Positions 33,701-42,600 of a DNA stretch of 64,000 bases are shown piece by piece (the first letter of the stretch is position 1; every line of letters starts with the position of its first letter). Below the pieces are notes generated by a model. That model did not search any database. It saw nothing but the letters and a program-made list of their open reading frames with translations, and was not told where the DNA came from. Source of the DNA: Candidatus Iainarchaeum sp. (GTDB lineage Archaea > Iainarchaeota > Iainarchaeia > Iainarchaeales > JAXPJC01); NCBI GenBank assembly GCA_016187745.1, contig JACPJC010000007.1:1-64000 (forward strand), written 5' to 3'. The translations under genes were made by a program, and so were the position numbers.

Positions 33701-36700
33701 CGCAGCTTTGGCTTGATCAACAGCTTTTTTCAAATCAGCAATTTCTTTATCTTTTGCTAAGCTTTGTTTTTCAGTCTCTGCAAGTTTGTCCTGCAGGCCC
33801 TTGGTGGTTCCTGCGACCGTATCTGTTGGTTTCTTTGCCTTGCTGGTGTCCTGGCTCAGGCCGAACATGCTGCTGAGCATGCCCCCGACCATGGAATACA
33901 GGCCCCATTTCAAGCCGTCTGCAAACGCATCGCTCCATGAGCGCAATCCCTTGAGCTTTACTGAATACTCCGCATCATAGCACTGGTTTGTAAGTTCGCT
34001 CGTATCAAATCCATCCGCTGGATTTCCGGGATCATCAAACACATCATACTCAAACCTGTTCAGCTGTATGCAGGAATCTGCAGGGGGCTTTACGCGCGCG
34101 CGCAGCGTAATAACCGGCTTGCTTGTTTTCTCCCCCGCGCCTTTTACTAATACTTCAATCGGATACTGCCCATACATTGCGCCCTCGCTCAGCACTTCTA
34201 TTTCGGAGGAAGTGTCGCTCGATTCCAAATCAAGCTGTGTGGGAGTTACTTCCAAATCGCTTCTTATTGTAAAGGAAGTTGTGCCTCCGCAGTCCTTTGT
34301 TTCAATTGTAAATGAATCGGAGTCAGGGGAATACATTTCAAGCAGCTCCTTGCTGAATGTTATGCAGTCGCGCAGGTTCACAACAGTAATGTCCGCCTGG
34401 ATATCATCGCTCAGCACCTGCTCCCCGTGCTCTGAATAATTAACCGCCTCAATAACAATCTTTGCCTTTGCATTGCCGGAAACTCCCCCAAACGGAGAGA
34501 ATGTAAGTGTAGCGCTCAGTGAGGTGTCAGGATCAATTTCATTCAGTATTGTGCGCGCATATCCGCTTCTAAGTTCCCTTCCAACATCCCCGACTGTAAT
34601 TACAAAGCTCCCTATTTCATTTGTCTGCCAGTCAACCCTCGCACGCAGATTATAAAGCGTTACAGGGGTTGAATCTACTGCACAGCCGTTCTGTATCTGG
34701 AATTCCGTAACAATAGGATTTCCCTCGGTCATGGCCTCCCATGTGCTCTGGGTAACAGCAAAGCAGCCCGGGGTCACTTCCCCCCCGATTCCTATTGAAA
34801 CAGTAACCGGAAGCGTAAATACCCACTTCTCATCGAAATTCCCCGCCTCAAGCGTTATTGTTCCCTTGAGCGTCTGCGCCTCTGTCAATTGCTTTCCCGA
34901 ATCCGTAAGATAGGACTTGAAGCTCGCCTCAAATGTGCTTTCCTCAACAATTACCTGGCCTATATAGCTGAAGAGCCAGTTGTTGCTTTTTTCAATATCC
35001 ACATAGCCCTTGAAATCCCCGCCAAGCTCCAAGGTAATTATTTTCAGCGGGAAATGCGTAAGATTCTCAATTGCAAATTCATCAGAGCTTTCCGCAGCAT
35101 CCTTTATATTGAGCGAAACCCCTATAGCATCAGGGGAAAATTTGAGAACTTCGCTCTCTATTGCAAGCTCAACGCTCACAAAATCATACTCGGGCTTTGA
35201 AACCTCAATTGCAAGTTCCTCCCCCGGCAGCTGCGCGGGCATTATCAGTTTTGCAGTTCCATCCTTTGCCGTTTCAACTTCATCAATCAGATTCCCCTGC
35301 CTGTCCTTCAATTTCACTATCGCATCCTCAATCTCAAGCTGTGTGCCTGCATCCTTGACAGTTACAGTAATGTCATTCTCTATCCCGCTCGGATATTCTG
35401 TGGGCGAAACCTTCACATCCATCCTGTTGGGAGCGGAAGTCGCTATTATGAGGTCCTTCTCAAACACAACCCTGAAATCCGAAACCATGCGCATCTCAAT
35501 CATTGCGGCATTTGACTTCTGCGTTGTAAAGTAAAGCGTGCCCGAAACCTTGCTGTTCGGCGCGAAATTCCCGATGTCAAGCCACGGGAACTCATACCCA
35601 TTAACTGTTCCTGAGCTTGCAATCCCCTCCGAATCGTAAATTATGTAACTGTCAAATAGCAATGACTCCTCGGGATTCTTTATGCGCAGGTTCGCATTGT
35701 TGTGGATTTTTGTCTTTGAATTGTTGGTAATTGTGAAGGAAAGCATATAGCGGTTGTAGATTGTTGCCTGGTAGCTCTCAAGCACAGCGCTTGCAATCTC
35801 CTCCTTCAAATCCGTAATGCTTGACTCAAAGCAGAAATCATCATCGCACAGCCCCCCTGCGCCAAGCTGATAAATCTGCTGGTATGTGGTGCAGTACAAA
35901 TCATATGTAGCAACTGTGCATTCCTTGTCCCTTACTGTTGTTCCATCCTTTGCCCACGCCCTGTAATCAATTGTAAGCTTGTCAGTAACTGAGGCGGTGC
36001 TCTTTATGAGTATTGTTGCTTCTGCATTGTAAATTCCTGCTTTCGGGCTTGCCAAAGTAGCATTGAACCATTTTGCCTCCGCGCTTGTTATGGAAGCGAT
36101 ATCATTCGAATAGCCGTTCCCGTAGGAAGTGTACTTGAATATTGTTGCATTTGGTATGTTAATTTCCTTTATGAGCAATGAGTCCTTCTCCATTATCAAT
36201 GCGCTTCCCGTCCTCACATGGATTCCCGCTTCAGTGTAGCTCTTCTCCTCAGGAATGACCAGCTGGAATTTCGCAATGTACTCCTCATCGGAAGCGACGC
36301 TTGTTGCTATTTTCTCATTCTTGTAAAGCCCAAGGAACCTTATGCGTGCCTCCCCGCTTATTATGGGTGCTTCCATTTCCACATTGAATGTTTGGACAGT
36401 ATTTGCAATTACTGATTTTACAGCTGAAATGTAATCCGCCTTCTCCTCCTTGCTCACTATCACATACACTTTCTTGTCTGCCTTTGTTGCAAGCCTGTAA
36501 GTTCCGTTCGCATCAGTGTAATCGCTCCCGAACAGCGAATTGTCAAGCGCATCATAAACATCAACCTTTGCAAACGCTATTGCAATTCCCTCAGCATCAG
36601 TCACATTCACATTCACAAGCCCATCGCCCATGACCATCGTGATGTCAAGGCTTATGTCCTCGGCAAGGCGCATGTCAAAGAATTTCGCTTCCGACTTCCC

Positions 36701-38125
36701 CGAAGCGCTTGACTTGTACGCGAACGCCTTGTAGTTCCCGTTCTGCACGCGCGTGAAGCTTGCTATTCCGTTTATGTCTGTAACCTGCTCCCCATATCCG
36801 GCAAGGAAGCCGGAATCCGCATTGTAGAGCGCGGCCCTTGCGTTCTGCACGTTTTTTCCGGATTCATTCACCACCTTCACTTTGAGCGTTCCTCCGTTGG
36901 CGCCGGTGTATTTCTCAATCTCGGCAATGTAAGTTGCGGAGCCCGCATTTATGTTTGCGATTTTTCCAATGAGGTAATCGGGATGGTCAATGACCGCCTT
37001 GTAGGTGATTGTGGAATCAGCAACATTGAACTTGACAATTCCGTTCGCATCGGAAGCGGTAGTAAGGACTTCCACAATGTCATCATTCTCCTTCCGCAAT
37101 TGCACCTGCGCGCCTGCGACAGCGCTTTTTGTTGACTTGTCAATTACCTGAATCTGCACAAACCCGGCGATGTTCTTTGAAAGATTGAAATCATAATTTA
37201 CTGTTGCATTGCTTGCAAGGGAAAGAAGCCCTGACTCCAATTGCGCATAAACGTTATTGGGGTCGTAAGTTCGCAGCTTGTAGTTTCCCGCATTCAGCGC
37301 GAGAATTGCCTGCCCCGAGGAATTTGTTGTTTCAGTTCCGATTCCCAGGCCCATTTCATTGTATGCCGTTATACGAATTCCCGCAACCGGCGCGTTGAGG
37401 TAGGAAACGCCCACATTTATTGTCCCTGTTGCAACAATCAACGGCTCAAGGTAAATGGGCTGGTCGGCAAACGCATAAGAGTCGATATTCCTGTATGTGT
37501 CGCTTTTAACGCTTACATATAATTTCCCGCAGTTGCTCGGGATCTGCACATCGGCCTCGCCTGTGTATGTGGTTATGCTTCCGATTTGCGGAGCGCGCGC
37601 GTTCTCGCACGCAAATGAGAGCTCGGCCCTTCCCACAATCGGGATTCCTGCGCTCAGGAGCCTTATTTTCTTTGTTGAGAGCTCAGGCGCAACCAGCTGC
37701 AGGGTAATTGTCTTGCTCTCCGCTGCCTTTGAAATTTGGATAGTTGAAGTTGCGGTCTTGTAATTGTCCTTTTTTGCAGTAATTGCCACGCTTGCGCCAA
37801 TGCTTGTTGTGAAGGATGCGTCCCCGAAATCCTTTGTTTCCGCGGTTTTTGTAATCCCTGCATATGTTATTGTAACGCTTGCATTCGGCAATGCGCTTCC
37901 TGAATCATCAACGACCTTTACCGCAAGCGTTGCCTCCTGCGGCAGTATTACCGGGAGCAAAAAGAAATATGCCCCAAGGGCAATAAGCGCAATAAGGATT
38001 ATGAAAACTATAAAGCTGGGCATTATCTTGTCTATGCGGTCAACAAGCCCTGCTATGGGTATTACGCCATCAATTTTCTCAACAAGCCTGTAATAGCCGT
38101 CTTCCAGTTTCCGGTAAATGCCCAT
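30785..38125 (-). CDS. Giant surface protein A (2446 aa), membrane-anchored beta-domain chain with coiled-coil insert
   Basis: Residues 1-36 are cytoplasmic with the family motif 'KLEDGYYRLVEKIDGVIPI', and 37-60 form a single anchor. From 65 to about 1350 is a chain of carboxypeptidase-regulatory/PEGA/Ig-like domains. They include one with paired Cys ('FACENARAP' / 'SNCGKLYVS') and the core module with 'IHVRTGSALIMEKD' near 635, 'YRAWAKDG' and 'LCDDDFCFESS' near 760. At about 1405-1660 two hydrophobic Gly-rich segments are separated by a coiled coil (about 1440-1505, 'EKQSLAKDKEIADLKKAVDQ'). 'FCDATQFSIAVLKKIELI' lies near 1841, 'LMQDRFSPDFHNDFHNYAM' near 2040, and the protein ends 'SIDFWWNPK'. 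It is predicted extracellular apart from the N-terminus; an adhesin, filament or S-layer-associated role is inference. GTATAATG-type promoter DNA lies upstream. Confidence 0.85.
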   Translation of the reverse strand: MGIYRKLEDGYYRLVEKIDGVIPIAGLVDRIDKIMPSFIVFIILIALIALGAYFFLLPVILPQEATLAVKVVDDSGSALPNASVTITYAGITKTAETKDFGDASFTTSIGASVAITAKKDNYKTATSTIQISKAAESKTITLQLVAPELSTKKIRLLSAGIPIVGRAELSFACENARAPQIGSITTYTGEADVQIPSNCGKLYVSVKSDTYRNIDSYAFADQPIYLEPLIVATGTINVGVSYLNAPVAGIRITAYNEMGLGIGTETTNSSGQAILALNAGNYKLRTYDPNNVYAQLESGLLSLASNATVNYDFNLSKNIAGFVQIQVIDKSTKSAVAGAQVQLRKENDDIVEVLTTASDANGIVKFNVADSTITYKAVIDHPDYLIGKIANINAGSATYIAEIEKYTGANGGTLKVKVVNESGKNVQNARAALYNADSGFLAGYGEQVTDINGIASFTRVQNGNYKAFAYKSSASGKSEAKFFDMRLAEDISLDITMVMGDGLVNVNVTDAEGIAIAFAKVDVYDALDNSLFGSDYTDANGTYRLATKADKKVYVIVSKEEKADYISAVKSVIANTVQTFNVEMEAPIISGEARIRFLGLYKNEKIATSVASDEEYIAKFQLVIPEEKSYTEAGIHVRTGSALIMEKDSLLIKEINIPNATIFKYTSYGNGYSNDIASITSAEAKWFNATLASPKAGIYNAEATILIKSTASVTDKLTIDYRAWAKDGTTVRDKECTVATYDLYCTTYQQIYQLGAGGLCDDDFCFESSITDLKEEIASAVLESYQATIYNRYMLSFTITNNSKTKIHNNANLRIKNPEESLLFDSYIIYDSEGIASSGTVNGYEFPWLDIGNFAPNSKVSGTLYFTTQKSNAAMIEMRMVSDFRVVFEKDLIIATSAPNRMDVKVSPTEYPSGIENDITVTVKDAGTQLEIEDAIVKLKDRQGNLIDEVETAKDGTAKLIMPAQLPGEELAIEVSKPEYDFVSVELAIESEVLKFSPDAIGVSLNIKDAAESSDEFAIENLTHFPLKIITLELGGDFKGYVDIEKSNNWLFSYIGQVIVEESTFEASFKSYLTDSGKQLTEAQTLKGTITLEAGNFDEKWVFTLPVTVSIGIGGEVTPGCFAVTQSTWEAMTEGNPIVTEFQIQNGCAVDSTPVTLYNLRARVDWQTNEIGSFVITVGDVGRELRSGYARTILNEIDPDTSLSATLTFSPFGGVSGNAKAKIVIEAVNYSEHGEQVLSDDIQADITVVNLRDCITFSKELLEMYSPDSDSFTIETKDCGGTTSFTIRSDLEVTPTQLDLESSDTSSEIEVLSEGAMYGQYPIEVLVKGAGEKTSKPVITLRARVKPPADSCIQLNRFEYDVFDDPGNPADGFDTSELTNQCYDAEYSVKLKGLRSWSDAFADGLKWGLYSMVGGMLSSMFGLSQDTSKAKKPTDTVAGTTKGLQDKLAETEKQSLAKDKEIADLKKAVDQAKAAGDTEAVKDLETQLADSESEKKDLANALSQIYTEASSSQLTITSLFTPTTTTITVPNYMDIINKWDITDSGWYETDTDKPTMQQVLDDLSSKRPGVSYVGSGDDYIYSETPYWDGTGWVYDEVSMRTDGSGEWDITTYKATESQTGVPAPTGNVILAAGGFDFLGDMWGNAKNSLGYGLLGMFAGTFYSYFNQEDKGTATTIERDVEITDVTLNELTTSEELDTDLNLSVGEEQIVAKSGTLLNTEERSVKISNISQREGVFFKIFNVQAKKYDYDLDKEYSKSVPDTLDIEEEQDVGVKFRVQFNAVAFDENVTPYIPPEALDCRSSTRTGTTGEGALPKVRFAWDWSSIDEDTCDADNEDYIFCDATQFSIAVLKKIELIRNFLSLNAPFTCPSAESAFSTKTQEIPNYDIGISSMKIDKIAKDVNVIVEIKNTDPGAIDFDLNVTIRNTSTNAQQSCLLNGQNVLSKKTLGCYFANLADAQYYVSAEIEPDITCSNCLNNSNSDSLASFFSIGTFGLELCEPYTTARLRDFVEASESAGKTLMFPSGISSKEELLGMADFQAYLMQDRFSPDFHNDFHNYAMTISFFDAPSYYTDAVSGLGKYFGDTSLFKFAPKFAYPEAEGFLLNGPGVYNVDVNMTFDAGSPWELFDSSNEPIAEMRISLDKADVAINDSPLYYMPFDGLIGTDNSRVGYGLNYSGASILLNQSTTQPIRTIEISASTPIPNGILRTTLQDDFTYLNNTEKGILLKITKTRDADPQLVYAPSYATPVMMKMANAEGAASALYSVSVANGAQDSGYFMSEWSGVGYNCKTFDGGYTVTDFANTKDIHALPTTNLSCTPIDATSARTTYGFEFCEPAKFGNMFLKTLFYTPQQKENLLTAVVANDSVVFVSPDASGSTNIPLNGVSGMENNQHGADTIDNMQDIFDLVENELACVTSSGTSIDFWWNPKPVMSNIEPEEIAAEKECIT

Positions 38126-38459
38126 AGTTTATCGCTTGATTAATTTATTCATTATACGCTATTAATCTTATGGCTTTCCCTGTATTTAATATTATAGTAT
38201 AATGGCTGGATATATAAATAAAACCTGATTTATTAATGTTTCGGATTGAGGGGGCTCGGGAGCATCCTGTATTGCCCCAAAAACAATATCCAAAAATAGT
38301 GTCCGTTTGGGATTTGATCAAATTGCGAAAGAATAAGCAGAAGAAGCTGGAAAATGCAATGTGTTTAGAATGCAAAGAATTTGCAAATCTCTGCCCCAAT
38401 TATCTCCCTCTTGTGCGCAATTGCTTAACTTTAAATAATGTTTTCAGAGTTTTTCCATA
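38126..38459. other. Intergenic region between giant A and the PIN gene
   Basis: These 334 nt hold the divergent promoters of giant A (AT-rich, about 38140-38160) and of the PIN-domain gene (TTTAAATAA at about 38429-38437, roughly 27 nt before its ATG). A 74-codon frame (38236-38460, plus) ends in a TAATG overlap with the PIN start. It contains no recognisable domain, although it has 'CLECKEFANLC'. An antitoxin role is conceivable, but the internal promoter makes it doubtful. Confidence 0.5.
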
Positions 38460-38957
38460 ATGGAGCAAGTCTGGCAGGCTCAGTTCTATCCTGATACAAA
38501 TTATATTTATGGCGGATTTAAGAAGCTGGCTATAGAATTGAAGAAGAAGGACAGAAAAAGATTCAAAACTGAAATAAAGGACTTTGAGCAGAGGCAGAAG
38601 CTGATTGACAAAGGAATAAAATTCATAATCTCAGAATTGACAGAATTTGAAATCAAAAACAGCCTGATGAATGAAGAGGGATTAACCTTCAGCCAAGCCA
38701 ATCACATATTCCAAAGGAGGATTGTTGAGTGCCCGATTTATACAAAAATAGCAATAAAGAGCGTCAATCTGGATTATACTTTCATTAATTGGGCGTTGCA
38801 GCACAAATTCGGGTTAAATGACGCATTCCACATACTGATTGCCACAAAGCTGAAACTGATTGTCATAACAAAGGAAAGAAACATTGAAAAATGGCAGAAA
38901 GCCTATCATAATGTCTGGAGTGCAGAGCAATTCCAGGACTATGTCAGAAAGTTATGA
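38460..38957 (+). CDS. PIN-domain putative ribonuclease
   Basis: The 165-aa protein has the PIN acidic quartet: Asp in 'FYPDTNYIYG' (residue about 12), Glu in 'SELTEFEIKNSLM' (about 60-65), Asp in 'FGLNDAFHILIATKLKL' (about 122), and an acid in 'ITKERNIEKW'. PIN proteins are Mg-dependent ribonucleases, often VapC-type toxins. No clear VapB antitoxin is present; a 74-codon frame overlaps the start by TAATG but is unconvincing. The gene has its own TTTAAATAA box, so a solo PIN or non-toxin RNase is as likely as a toxin. Confidence 0.8.
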   Translation: MEQVWQAQFYPDTNYIYGGFKKLAIELKKKDRKRFKTEIKDFEQRQKLIDKGIKFIISELTEFEIKNSLMNEEGLTFSQANHIFQRRIVECPIYTKIAIKSVNLDYTFINWALQHKFGLNDAFHILIATKLKLIVITKERNIEKWQKAYHNVWSAEQFQDYVRKL

Positions 38958-39099
38958 CTCTGTTGGCCAATCTCCTCAGTTCCCTGCTGTTTTTTGCCTT
39001 AACTGCGGATTGAAGCCTGTTTGGAAGCAATTGGCCTGCATGCATAACCCTGACCCTGACGCCATTGAGCGTTATTGTCTGGCTTTTTAGCTTTTCCAT
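38944..39099 (-). CDS. Small basic protein (51 aa)
   Basis: The frame reads from ATG at 39099 ('MEKLKSQTITLNGVRVRVMH'). A longer reading to 39177 is possible, but an AATATATAC box about 29 nt before 39099 supports the short form. The protein is highly basic with a beta-hairpin-like start and a basic helix ('ELRRLANRVITF'). It overlaps the 3' end of the PIN gene by 14 nt in the opposite direction. The function is unknown and coding status is moderate. Confidence 0.45.
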   Translation of the reverse strand: MEKLKSQTITLNGVRVRVMHAGQLLPNRLQSAVKAKNSRELRRLANRVITF

Positions 39100-39185
39100 A
39101 TTTATCACAAATGAGTGCCTTTTAGTATATATTACTTCTTGCTTCAGAATCTTTTTAAATGCAACCCACAGGCGCATTCCCGCTT

Positions 39186-39653
39186 TCAGCCGGCAATCCC
39201 TATTATCACAGCGGCAACCAATGAAACCCCGAACAGCGCAACCATCTCCCTCTTGTGCGCGAAAAAATTCCCCGTTCCCCTGAAATCAGCATACAGATAG
39301 CGCCCTGCAACAAGCGCTGCATATGCGGCAATGAAAAGCGGAATTGCGCCCGCAATTGTTTCAACCGGCGCGCCCAAAAAAGCCTTTCCCTGCATTATCC
39401 CGACAAAGAACAGAATCAGCGGCGCGGAGCTTCCGAAAAACAGCAATGAGAAAATGAAAACGCTTGCCGTAAGAAGCAATAAATTCAGCGCTGGATTTGC
39501 GCTCAGTTCCATAAGTGAAAAAACCGCAATTGAATTCGCGCCCACAAAAATCCCAAGCGCCCAGCACAAAAGGGAAACAATGAAAACGCCCTGCAGAACC
39601 CCAATGCGCAGGTTCAGCTTCTTCCGCCCCTTCTGCTTGGTTTTTTTAGGCAT
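39186..39653 (-). CDS. Four- to five-helix membrane protein
   Basis: The 155-aa protein has a basic head ('MPKKTKQKGRKKLNLRIG') followed by helices at about 17-38, 55-78, 79-90, 98-118 and 135-153. It starts 10 nt after the stop of giant C and is probably co-transcribed. The central 'APLILFFVGIMQGKAFLGAP' faintly recalls SpoIIM-like membrane proteins, a weak likeness. It may assist assembly or stability of the giant; that is inference. Confidence 0.65.
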   Translation of the reverse strand: MPKKTKQKGRKKLNLRIGVLQGVFIVSLLCWALGIFVGANSIAVFSLMELSANPALNLLLLTASVFIFSLLFFGSSAPLILFFVGIMQGKAFLGAPVETIAGAIPLFIAAYAALVAGRYLYADFRGTGNFFAHKREMVALFGVSLVAAVIIGIAG

Positions 39654-39662
39654 TGCTTTTCA

Positions 39663-42600
39663 CTAAGAAGTGTGATCCGTATGCCCTGCTGCTTCAACTG
39701 CGCTTCCCGTGCCCTTATCAGGATTCCAGAATATGTCTGCGCTGTTGGCTGTTGTGTTTATGCAGAGCTCCCCGCTGCTTATCTTTTCCGGTATTGCCAA
39801 TGGATTGAATTTCGCAAGCTCCTCGGTGCCCAACCCCGTGTTTAACGCAATTTCCTTGGTTCCTGCTTCTTTGGCCCAGTCAATTAGCGTTCCTCCAATG
39901 TCTGTAATGTCAGCGCCGCAGAATATCTGCAGGCTATACGCATATTTCGCAGGCAGATACGCAACAGTCTTGAGGTCTATCTCGCCCTGCATTGTTGCCT
40001 TGCTCCAGAGCAATGCGTGGGACATGCTCGTGCCTGCGCATAGCGCCCCCTGCGATGAATAGATTTCATTTATTGCAGCCCCCTTCGCAAGCGGATTTCC
40101 CCCGAAATCCATTCCTGCGGCCGCAACAACCCAGTTAAATATGGGCTCCCTTTCGGGAATGCTTATGACTCCTTCCAGGCCTTCTTTTGGCGTTTCCACT
40201 AGTGCAGCTATTGCCGTCCCGGATGACAATTCATAGAATATCCCCGCGCCCCTGCTTAAATCATTCTTGAATATTGCCAGGTTTATTTTAACTGCAACGC
40301 TCGGGCTGTATGTGAATTTGTCATTATCCCTGTCAATGCTCAATACAACGCCATTTCTCATTGAGCTGTAGCTCTTGTTCTGCACGAGTTTGAAGTGCTC
40401 AGCGCCTTTTGTAGTGCCGCTCGGGAGCGCCCTTATGGATTCAACAACCCCAAGCAGGCTCGAGGATGTACTTTCTGGCGCGGTTTTACCTTTTTTCTCA
40501 CAATCCTCATTACATGCTGCAAGCACCGTGGGCTCTGCAGTGGCCCATGTGGTTCCATAGCCGTCCCTGTTTAATATGTCTTTGTCTGTGTCCTTCCCTT
40601 CCTTATCCTTCTCCTTTTCAAGGCCGACTTCGCCATCTATCGGCATATAGAAGAACAAATTGTTCTGCATTTTCTCACCAAATTTAGAAGATTCAGGCTT
40701 TGAAGTGTCTACACTAACAGTTATAAGTGGGGCATCTGCAGTTATTGCAGGAACATTTGGATCAGCAAACACATACTTTATTTTCACGTCATAAAGCGCT
40801 GGCTTATCGACAACAAGCTCCCCGCCAGAGCCGTTCAATAAATTCCACGTGGTGAAATCCCCAACCAGGCTTGAAAGAAATCCCTTTTTAGTTGCGAATT
40901 CTTTGAAATCAGCCTTGAAGTCCGGGGAATAGCCATCGCGCATCAGATAGGACTTGAATTCAACATTTTCAGTATGGAAATATTTTCCATCAGCAGCAGC
41001 ATCAGGCGGCGGATAATAGCCAGCATACCCTGCCCCGGAAAGGAAAGTAACAAAGTCATCATTTTCCATGCCGTTCTTCAAAATAGCCTCTATTTGTGGT
41101 TTTGTCAAAATCGGCTTGTGCCTTATGCCCGCAACAAATTTCAGCGCGCCTTTTAACGGGCTGTAAATGTTCACAAGCCATTCCTTGCTTATGAACGTGT
41201 GCGTTGCTGAATCCTTCTGCCATGCAGCCCAATCAATAGGCTTTTGAACTGTAATCCACAAAAATTTCCTTCCAGCATAATCTTTTTTTGCTTGGTCCCA
41301 AATAGCAGAATCCAGATCTGAATTAGGGTCAAGTTGACTAATAACACAGAATTTATAATTCACATTAGTTTCTTTGCCGCAATCATTAGCATATATCGTA
41401 CCATCAATTTTATCTGCATTTTTAATCGCATCATAAATCTTCCCGTAAAATACGTAGAAGTCCTCGTAGGTCATTAGCCATTTTCCCGTTACTGAATTTC
41501 TTTCGGCACCCAATTCTTCCAATATTGGCCTGTCAGAATCTGTCAGGCCTTTAATGTTGATTTCAACAACCACATCACTCATATTTTTAGGAGCCGGCAG
41601 TTCTGCAGGGTTGCCATAAGCGCTCAATGCCTTGACCCCTGTTGTGCCCAAGCCGGCATTTATGCTTTCGGATTTTGCATTGAGCAGTTTCACATTCGTT
41701 ATGGATTTGGAGTCAGGGCTCTCAAGTATGCCCTGCTTACTGTCAACAAAGAACTGATATCTTTCAGTGATACTATTTACTTTGTTGTTCAGGCTTTCAA
41801 TATAAATTTTTTCTTTAACAAACCTGAAGAAATTTTCGGAGTCCTTGAGATCGCCAATGGGCTTTCCAATCATCTCTTTGTCTGCAAATTCATAACTATT
41901 ATCAGGGTAGAGAGAATTAACTTTTTCTGCCAGCTTCTTGATTTCCCCTGCCTTTTTGTTGAGCGCAATGCTGAATTGGGTTGCATCGCACACAGTGTAA
42001 TTCTCGCCTGAGCCTTCTTTTTTGTCGCAGGCATTCTTTAAGATGCTGGCCCAGGTCCACGAATATTTCAGGTGCCTGAACCCGTATTGGTCGTATGCCG
42101 CGCTTCCCGTGTTTTCTGAAGTGCATTTAAGCGCAGCAGCCGGCTTTATGGGGATTGAGACAACATTTTTGCCCTTTATGCAGAGCTTGAAAGGCAGCTC
42201 ATAGCGCCTTGTTATCCCAAGCGAAGGCCTTGTGGCCGTAATGCGCAGCTTTTCATCAAATCTTTCAGTTGCGCCGTCCGGCAGCGCGCTTGCATCAACC
42301 GTAACCCTTATGTCGTGGCTGTTCTGTATTGTTTCAAAATTGACCCTAGTCCCGCGGCTGCCCAGCAATTCTGTTCGCTCAAGCATTATTTTGTCGCTTG
42401 TGCCGCAGAGCTTCGGCGATATTCTCATCACCCAGTTCTTATTATCAGCAGGGGAATAGCCAAGCAAATAGCCCCCGAACAAGGGCGCTTCTCCCTCAGG
42501 CGGATGCACAAGTATTGTTCCTTCCTTGAACAATCCCGTGTCGGTTACAGAAATGCAGTTGTCCGAGTCGCCTGCAATAATATTCTGCAGGTTGAGCGCA

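Noticed and set aside
30785..38125. Giant A as a glycoside hydrolase or protease
   Set aside because: No catalytic motif is visible across its length; only beta-domain repeats, coiled coil and Cys-pair modules are seen.
38236..38460. 74-codon ORF overlapping the PIN start (possible antitoxin)
   Set aside because: There is no recognisable antitoxin fold, and a TATA box for the PIN gene lies inside it; the TAATG overlap alone is not enough.
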